This document shows positions 5,819 through 11,157 of a stretch of DNA of 11,157 nt, piece by piece. The first letter of the stretch is position 1; every line of letters starts with the position of its first letter. The notes below the pieces were generated by a model. The model searched no databases. It saw nothing but the letters and a program-made list of their open reading frames with translations, and was not told the origin of the DNA. The translations under genes and the position numbers were made by a program. This DNA is from an uncultured Oscillospiraceae bacterium (GTDB lineage Bacteria > Bacillota > Clostridia > Oscillospirales > Oscillospiraceae): the NCBI GenBank assembly GCA_958438185.1, contig CAUBQU010000019.1, positions 1 to 11,157 of the forward strand. Direction: 5' to 3'.

Positions 5819-8800
5819 CGGGAGGATGCTGCAGCGGGTGACCAGGCGGCGGAGCGTAGCCAGTCTGTCACGCTGCTGGACCGTGAAAAAAATACGAGTG
5901 GCCAGTCTGACGACCAGGCTGTGACGTTGGCGCGGGGCGAGGGTGACTCGTCCAACGCGGGTGGCGCGGATGCATCGCAGACGAAAAATAGGGCTGCAGC
6001 GGATGCTGTCGGGGCGGAATCTGCGGATGCGAATGCTTCAGACGCCGCGGACGCTTCGGACGCATCGGCTGCAGGCGAGGACGCGCCCTACGTTTTGGCG
6101 GAGGAGACGGCGCTGCGGGGGGAGGCGGAGAAGCATTTCCGGCTCAGTGACGGGACGTATCTCGCCGTCCAATACGCCCGCCCGGTGCATTTGCAGACGG
6201 CGGACGGCCAGTGGGCGGACCTTGACAACGAACTGACCCTGCGCCAGGGTGCGTACCAGGCGGACAACGGCCTGACGACGGCGTCCTTTGCGCAGAATTT
6301 ATCTGCTGGCGAGCTTTTTACCGCCAGCTACCAGGATTACACGGTCTCCATGGCCCTGGCGGGGCACGACTGGGCTGCCGCGCCGGACGCCGAGCGACCC
6401 GTGACGCCGGACCCGGCGGAGCCTGCTGCCTCCACCGGCGAACCGGAGGAGACGCCCGCCGCCCCGGTGGAGGGTGCGGCCACAAACCCGGAAGCGGGCG
6501 CATCGAGTGCGGGTGCAAACGCTGCCCAGGGCAGCAGCACATCGAGTGCCGCAGCGGCGACCGGGGGGAATGGCGCTTCTAACACGACAGCAGACCAGGG
6601 CAATGCAGCATCGAGTGCAGACCAGGACCGCTCGTCTGCTGCTGGTTCCGCTGCCGCGCAGAGCAGCACCGTGGCGGAAAGCGCCGTGTCTGCGCAGAAC
6701 AGCACTGCGTCTGCCGACGCAGACAACACATCGAATAAAACCGACAAAACCAAAACCTCAGGCGCGCTGTCTGACCCTGAGCCCGCCAAGCCGGGGCGTA
6801 TCTCGGACGCTGTCGCGACGCTGCTGGATATTCCGGCGGCGCAGAATGCGTCGGCCACCCTGGAGCAGCAGGTCCAGCCCGCTGGGCTGGCCCGGGGGCT
6901 TTTGTACGAGGACGCCGCGCCGGAGATCGACCTTTCCTATACCGTCTGCGGCTTTGACGTCAAGGAAGCGATTATCGTCAAAGCGCCCCAGGCGGCGTAC
7001 CGCTATGCCTTCCGGCTGACGCTGGGCGGCCTGACTCCGGCGCTTTCGGACGGCGCGGTGCTGCTGTCCAACGCGGCGGGGGAGGTCATCTACGTCATCC
7101 CCGCGCCGTATCTGGAAGACGCCGCCGGTGCGACGTCGGACGCGGCAGCCTATGCGCTTGCGCCCCAGGCGGACGGCAGCTATCTGCTGACCGTCACGGC
7201 GGATGCGGCTTGGATGAACGACGACGCCCGCGCTTGGCCCATCCAGATCGACCCGACGGTGGAGCTGCGGTCGGACAATTACGTCCGCGGGACCTACATC
7301 CGCTCCGCCCAGCCTACTTTGAAGGCCGGGGACCGGTCGACGCTGTTTGCCGGCTACCTGACGACGGCGGGGCAGCAGGAGCTATGCGTCCAGATGATCC
7401 TCCCGGCGCTGCCGAAAAATGCGACGCTGGTCAGCGCGCTGCTGAGTGTCGCCCACGTCGGCCTGTTTACAAAGACCTACGCCAATGCGCCCTCTGGCAG
7501 CAAGCTGCAGCTCTACGCCTACGCCCTGAACGGGCTGGTCAGCGACGCAGCGCAAATGACCTGGAACGATGTCTACGGTTCGGGTGGCTACGGCCGCGCC
7601 CAGGATCCGCTGGACTACCGGACCCTCTCCACCAGCACCCGCGGCCAGTACGTCGCCTGGGACATCACCCGGACCGTCCTGAGCCAGTACGACGCAAGCA
7701 AACGCTACGCCGCCATCACCCTGGCGGCCAAGGACGGCGCCAACGCCGCCTATTTTGCCAGCCTAAACGGCCACTACAGCACAAACAACCCCTACGGCTC
7801 CCCCATGCTGCTGGTCCAGTACCGGCACAACGCCGGGGTGCAGACGGCGCTGTCGTACCACGAGCAGTCCATCGGCCGGGCAGGGCAGGGCTACGTCTCA
7901 GACTACGACCTGCAGACGACCCTCGTCAACCCCATCGCCACCAGCGCCAGTGCCGTTCTGCCGTATACGCTGTCGCTGGTCTACAACAGCGCCTACCGGG
8001 GGACGTATTTTGATGCCGCCGAGCAGGGGTATCATACGCTGCCGTACAATCAGATGCACATCGGCGCGGGCTGGAAGCTCTCGGCCCAGCAGACCGTCAT
8101 CTCCTCCCAGCTCCAGGCGTCGTCGGACACCGACCCGGACGCGACGGAGGAATACCTCATCTACCACGACGAGACCGGCGCCGCCTACTATTTCCGCAAG
8201 GACGGCAGCGTCTTCAAGGATGAAAACGGCCTGAATCTGACGCTGACGAAGTCCGTCTCCGGCAGCACGACGGTCTATACGATGAAGGACAAGAAGGATA
8301 ACCAGCGCATTTTCCACAACGGTTACCTCATCACCCAGCGCGATGCCAACGGCAACGCCCTGCATTTTACGTATAATAATTCATCCTATTCCGCCAGCGG
8401 CAGCAGCTGGAAGCCGACGACGGCGAACCACCGGCTGACCGGTGTCACCCGCGTCCCCAGCGGCGGCAGCGCCCAGCAGCTGATGACGTTTGCCTACGAC
8501 AGCAACAACTGCCTGTCTGAAATTCGCCAAACCGTCGGCAGCGCGACGCGGGTCACAAAGCTGCACTACAGCCAGTACGGCGCGAAGCTGTTCCTGACGG
8601 CCATCACATTCCCCGACGGCAAGCAAGCCCGCTACCGCTATCTGACCGGCGGCGGGGCGGCCTCGTGCGCCCTGTACCAGGCCTACGACGCCGAATCCGG
8701 CTACGGGATCGTCTACCACAACTTCGGCGCCATCCCCCTGCGGCAGCTGCGGGTCTGGGAATTTTCCGCCGCAACGGAGCCCCAGAATATCCCCACAGAC

Positions 8801-11157
8801 GGTGCTGACGTGACCCGCCAATACGGCTACCGCTTCCACGGCTACAGCAACAGCCGCCAGAAGACGACCTACCGCCACTATGGCGCCGACCGCACCGCCG
8901 GGACCGACGACGACCTGATGGAGACCTGCCTGCTTGACTACTACGGCCGGACCATCACGAGCTACACCACCGGCGCAGGCCGGGAGGAGGTTCTGAGCAT
9001 CGCCTCCGCGGCCTATACCGAGACCAGCGGCACATCCCAGACGAACAACCGCGTCGAGCGCGCCGGTTCCGGCGGCCAGCTGCGGGTCTGGGAATTTTCC
9101 GCCGCAACGGAGCCCCAGAATATCCCCACAGACGGTGCTGACGTGACCCGCCAATACGGCTACCGCTTCCACGGCTACAGCAACAGCCGCCAGAAGACGA
9201 CCTACCGCCACTATGGCGCCGACCGCACCGCCGGGACCGACGACGACCTGATGGAGACCTGCCTGCTTGACTACTACGGCCGGACCATCACGAGCTACAC
9301 CACCGGCGCAGGCCGGGAGGAGGTTCTGAGCATCGCCTCCGCGGCCTATACCGAGACCAGCGGCACATCCCAGACGAACAACCGCGTCGAGCGCGCCGGT
9401 TCCGGCGGCCTGCACGCGGCTAACCTCCTGAAGGACGGCAACTTTGAGCGCGGCACCACCTTTGACGCATGGCAGAAGGTGGTCACCCCGTCGTCCGCCC
9501 CGGCGGGCTACAGCGGCCTGCCAAACAGCGCCATTGGCGCGGCAAACACCGGCCACCCCGCGCCCCATCTCGGGGCCCGCTACCTGCGGATGTACAGCCC
9601 CGCCGCCCCCAATGCGGATCATAGCGCCGTCTCCGTCGCCACCGGCGCGCAGCAGACCGTCACGCTGAAAGCAGGGGGGAAGTATACCCTCTCGGCGTAT
9701 GTCAACACCAGCGCGGTTACGGATTTTTATACGAACGGCGGCGTTTTCCTCACCATGCGCAGCGCCGACGGGCAGGACGCCGGGCAGAGCATCGCCCTGA
9801 CCGCCCAGACCGGTAAGGCCCTGCAGCATGGCTGGCAGCGGCTGACGTATACGTTCACACCGCAGCAGTCCGGCAGCTACGCCGTCGGCGTCCAGATGCG
9901 CAACTGCGCGGGCTATGCCTTCGCGGATGATATCCAATTAGAGCGCAACGCCGACCTGGGCGCAGGCGCGGAGGACGTCGGCGCAGCAGGGAACCTGAAC
10001 CTGCTGCAAAACAGCCGCATCGACGATGGCTTCACAGACTGGGCCCGCACCGGCGACTGGAAATTGGGAACCCAACCGGTAGCGACGAAGGACGCCGCCA
10101 TCTCCACCGGCGGCAAGGAGCTCACCGTCGTCGGCAACACCGTGGCCGAGAAACGGGCGACGCAGACGGTAATGCTCAACGCCCCGGCGGGGAGCACGTT
10201 CCACGTCTCCGCCTGGGCCAAGGCGAACGCCGCCCCCAGTTACAACTCCAAATCCACGAACCCCGACTGGGACGAGCGCTTCTTCGGCCTCTACATCGTC
10301 CTGGTCTACACGGATAACACAACGGAGTCCCAGCACATCCCTGCCAATACGGATACGACGGAGTGGCAATTCGTCACCGGGACCGTGACGCCGAAGCAGG
10401 CGAATCTGGGCAAGACGATCTCCTCCATCCGCGTGGCGGCGGACTATTCCAACAACTTCGGGACCGCGGCGTTTGACGATTTCTCCCTCCGCCTGGAGCC
10501 GGTGCAGACGTATAAATATGATTCCAACGGTAATTTAATACAGACGACCCAGACGGAAAACGCCCCCGAATCCTACACCTATTCCGGCGCGGACCTGACC
10601 AAATACATCTCCGGCGGCAACGGGACCTTTACGTATACCTACGATTCCAAGCACAACCTGACGTCGGCCACGAACGACACCGTCAAGATGACCCTCACGA
10701 ACAACGCCCAGGGCCTGACGACGTCCGTCACCCTGGCGGATAAGACCGGCAGCCTGGGCAAGACGCTCCAGTCCTCGGCGGGCTACAGCAGCGACCTCCG
10801 CTTCCAGACCTCGTCCACCGACGTCAACGGCAGCACCAGCAGCGCCGAATACGACGCCCTGGGCAACCGCACCTCCGCCACCGCGCCCAACGGCACAAAA
10901 ACGAACTACAACTATACCCTCGGCACGACGACAGCGGCGACGGACAACCGCCTGCGCCAGTCCTACATCTCGGGAAAAATTTCCCTGAACTACACCTACG
11001 CAAACGGCGCCCTCACCGCCGCCCGCCGCGGCCATTACGCCGGGACCACGAACCTCACCCAAACCTACAACTTCGCCTACGACACCTTCCTGAACCCCAC
11101 CAGCCTAAAAGTCGGCAGCAACACCCTGGCAACGTATGAATATGCAGCGGGGAATGG
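5699..11157 (+). CDS. Giant secreted RHS/YD-repeat protein with DNRLRE domain, 3' end outside the window
   Basis: One frame runs from the ATG at 5699 to the window edge, at least 1819 codons with no stop. AAGGAG (5685-5690), 8 bases upstream, supports this start. Layout: signal peptide (basic SWRRW, hydrophobic LAGVLAAAML, likely cut VYA|RED after 40); Ala/Asp/Ser-rich linker (41-128); conserved N-terminal segment (129-225); low-complexity spacer (226-354); second conserved segment ending IQIDPT (about 358-520; LYEDAAPEIDLSYTV, VKEAIIVKAP); DNRLRE-type domain (526-709) with AQMTWND and YVAWDITRTVLSQY; RHS-like region (714-1015); duplicated 111-residue block (1016-1237); two beta-sandwich, CBM-like modules starting NLLKDGNFE (1242) and NLNLLQNS (1432), ending FADDIQLE and FDDFSLRLE; YD repeats from 1605 (YKYDSNGNL, YTYDSKHNL, AEYDALGNRTS). 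Such proteins form secreted or surface shells that often carry a variable C-terminal toxin; that part is not in the window. Domain limits are by eye. Confidence 0.87.
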   Translation, partial: MKHGMRMERGMQRKCGGSWRRWLAGVLAAAMLAELVPVYAREDAAAGDQAAERSQSVTLLDREKNTSGQSDDQAVTLARGEGDSSNAGGADASQTKNRAAADAVGAESADANASDAADASDASAAGEDAPYVLAEETALRGEAEKHFRLSDGTYLAVQYARPVHLQTADGQWADLDNELTLRQGAYQADNGLTTASFAQNLSAGELFTASYQDYTVSMALAGHDWAAAPDAERPVTPDPAEPAASTGEPEETPAAPVEGAATNPEAGASSAGANAAQGSSTSSAAAATGGNGASNTTADQGNAASSADQDRSSAAGSAAAQSSTVAESAVSAQNSTASADADNTSNKTDKTKTSGALSDPEPAKPGRISDAVATLLDIPAAQNASATLEQQVQPAGLARGLLYEDAAPEIDLSYTVCGFDVKEAIIVKAPQAAYRYAFRLTLGGLTPALSDGAVLLSNAAGEVIYVIPAPYLEDAAGATSDAAAYALAPQADGSYLLTVTADAAWMNDDARAWPIQIDPTVELRSDNYVRGTYIRSAQPTLKAGDRSTLFAGYLTTAGQQELCVQMILPALPKNATLVSALLSVAHVGLFTKTYANAPSGSKLQLYAYALNGLVSDAAQMTWNDVYGSGGYGRAQDPLDYRTLSTSTRGQYVAWDITRTVLSQYDASKRYAAITLAAKDGANAAYFASLNGHYSTNNPYGSPMLLVQYRHNAGVQTALSYHEQSIGRAGQGYVSDYDLQTTLVNPIATSASAVLPYTLSLVYNSAYRGTYFDAAEQGYHTLPYNQMHIGAGWKLSAQQTVISSQLQASSDTDPDATEEYLIYHDETGAAYYFRKDGSVFKDENGLNLTLTKSVSGSTTVYTMKDKKDNQRIFHNGYLITQRDANGNALHFTYNNSSYSASGSSWKPTTANHRLTGVTRVPSGGSAQQLMTFAYDSNNCLSEIRQTVGSATRVTKLHYSQYGAKLFLTAITFPDGKQARYRYLTGGGAASCALYQAYDAESGYGIVYHNFGAIPLRQLRVWEFSAATEPQNIPTDGADVTRQYGYRFHGYSNSRQKTTYRHYGADRTAGTDDDLMETCLLDYYGRTITSYTTGAGREEVLSIASAAYTETSGTSQTNNRVERAGSGGQLRVWEFSAATEPQNIPTDGADVTRQYGYRFHGYSNSRQKTTYRHYGADRTAGTDDDLMETCLLDYYGRTITSYTTGAGREEVLSIASAAYTETSGTSQTNNRVERAGSGGLHAANLLKDGNFERGTTFDAWQKVVTPSSAPAGYSGLPNSAIGAANTGHPAPHLGARYLRMYSPAAPNADHSAVSVATGAQQTVTLKAGGKYTLSAYVNTSAVTDFYTNGGVFLTMRSADGQDAGQSIALTAQTGKALQHGWQRLTYTFTPQQSGSYAVGVQMRNCAGYAFADDIQLERNADLGAGAEDVGAAGNLNLLQNSRIDDGFTDWARTGDWKLGTQPVATKDAAISTGGKELTVVGNTVAEKRATQTVMLNAPAGSTFHVSAWAKANAAPSYNSKSTNPDWDERFFGLYIVLVYTDNTTESQHIPANTDTTEWQFVTGTVTPKQANLGKTISSIRVAADYSNNFGTAAFDDFSLRLEPVQTYKYDSNGNLIQTTQTENAPESYTYSGADLTKYISGGNGTFTYTYDSKHNLTSATNDTVKMTLTNNAQGLTTSVTLADKTGSLGKTLQSSAGYSSDLRFQTSSTDVNGSTSSAEYDALGNRTSATAPNGTKTNYNYTLGTTTAATDNRLRQSYISGKISLNYTYANGALTAARRGHYAGTTNLTQTYNFAYDTFLNPTSLKVGSNTLATYEYAAGN
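6374..6760 (+). repeat. Low-complexity Ala/Ser/Thr/Pro-rich spacer with recurring CATCGAGTGC
   Basis: About 130 codons (residues 226-354) encode almost only Ala, Ser, Thr, Pro, Gly, Asp, Glu, Gln and Asn. Within it CATCGAGTGC occurs at 6501-6510, 6540-6549 and 6609-6618, and a decayed copy CATCGAAT begins at 6729. The spacings (39, 69 and 120 bases) are all multiples of three, and each copy encodes an Ala/Thr-Ser-Ser or related triplet. The segment interrupts an otherwise conserved N-terminal region and looks like an expanding disordered linker, not a domain. Confidence 0.65.
8744..9409 (+). repeat. Perfect tandem duplication, two copies of 333 bases
   Basis: Bases 8744-9076 and 9077-9409 read as identical throughout, including all synonymous positions; identity continues one base further (9077 and 9410), then stops. 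The unit is exactly 111 codons and begins at a codon boundary in the giant gene, so the frame is kept. Each copy starts QLRVWEFSAATEPQ and ends NNRVERAGSGG, and contains one RHS/YD-like strand set (YGYRFHGYSN, LLDYYGRTITSY). Without it the protein would run from ERAGSGG straight into LHAANLLKDG. Perfect identity means a very recent event or an assembly error. Confidence 0.95.

Noticed and set aside
5524..5841. A + strand frame of 105 codons spanning the promoter and the start of the giant gene
   Set aside because: It would start upstream of the predicted transcription start, has no Shine-Dalgarno sequence, and overlaps the better supported signal-peptide gene in another frame.
6337..6858. A minus-strand 173-codon frame, rich in Ala, Ser and Val, opposite the low-complexity linker
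   Set aside because: The composition follows from the GC-rich repetitive sense strand. Nothing supports translation.
7210..8013. A 267-codon + strand frame inside the giant gene
   Set aside because: Arg/Pro/Gln-rich out-of-frame translation typical of high-GC shadow frames; the DNRLRE-type domain is encoded in the overlapping frame.
8744..9409. Considered as a CRISPR-like or mobile-element repeat
   Set aside because: The units are 333 bases, directly adjacent, without spacers, and wholly coding in one frame. No terminal inverted repeats or transposase were seen.
8381..9937. A long minus-strand open frame (518 codons) with an internal repeated block, which might look like a repetitive protein gene
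   Set aside because: It lies antisense to the giant gene, has no ribosome binding site that I could see, and its Ala/Gly/Val-rich product matches no family I know. Its internal repeat is only the other strand of the 333-base duplication.
1..11157. tRNA, rRNA, CRISPR arrays, insertion sequences, replication origins and known riboswitches
   Set aside because: Scanning by eye found no cloverleaf, rRNA-like segment, regular short-repeat array, transposase or recognisable riboswitch consensus. A covariance-model scan would be needed to exclude small RNAs.

Overview
The window looks like chromosomal DNA of a GC-rich, gut-associated member of the Clostridia (Oscillospiraceae or a neighbouring family seems plausible). 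This rests on the gene order (Asp23-family gene, nusB, a TsaD-like gene, xseA, xseB, a prenyl-diphosphate synthase), strong AGGAGG-type ribosome binding sites, a bile-salt-hydrolase-like gene, and a secreted RHS/YD-repeat protein of the kind common in gut Firmicutes. No species can be named from the sequence alone.

Layout. Bases 1-120 hold a probable rho-independent terminator of an off-window gene and nothing else recognisable. A near-consensus promoter (about 124-152) drives a compact housekeeping operon on the + strand, 182-4393: Asp23/Gls24-family protein, nusB, TsaD/Kae1-like paralogue, xseA, xseB, ispA-type polyprenyl synthase. From nusB on, each gene overlaps the next by 4 to 20 bases (ATGA overlaps at nusB/TsaD-like and xseA/xseB), which suggests translational coupling. 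The operon ends at a strong hairpin (4415-4446) that can terminate from both sides, because the next gene (4468-5439, minus strand) converges on it. That gene encodes an intact choloylglycine-hydrolase family enzyme without a signal peptide and with all expected catalytic residues.

A 259-base divergent intergenic region (5440-5698) follows. It carries a near-perfect sigma-A-type promoter with an extended -10, preceded by two copies of AAACTGTAA spaced 11 bases apart and abutting the -35 element. Downstream, from 5699 to the window end, runs one uninterrupted frame of at least 1819 codons that has no stop in the window. I followed it codon by codon. It encodes a secreted modular protein: signal peptide, Asp/Ala/Ser-rich linkers, a conserved N-terminal region, a DNRLRE-type domain, an RHS-like region, two carbohydrate-binding-like beta-sandwich modules and the start of YD repeats. 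The C-terminal RHS core and any toxin or effector tip lie beyond the window.

The most striking features are a 333-base, codon-aligned, apparently perfect tandem duplication inside the giant gene (8744-9409), a 130-residue low-complexity insert with a recurring CATCGAGTGC motif, and the tandem operator-like repeat upstream of the gene. The first half of the window is ordinary core genome; the accessory interest lies to the right of about 4.4 kb. I found no convincing wholly new system here, but the giant gene and its control region deserve follow-up.
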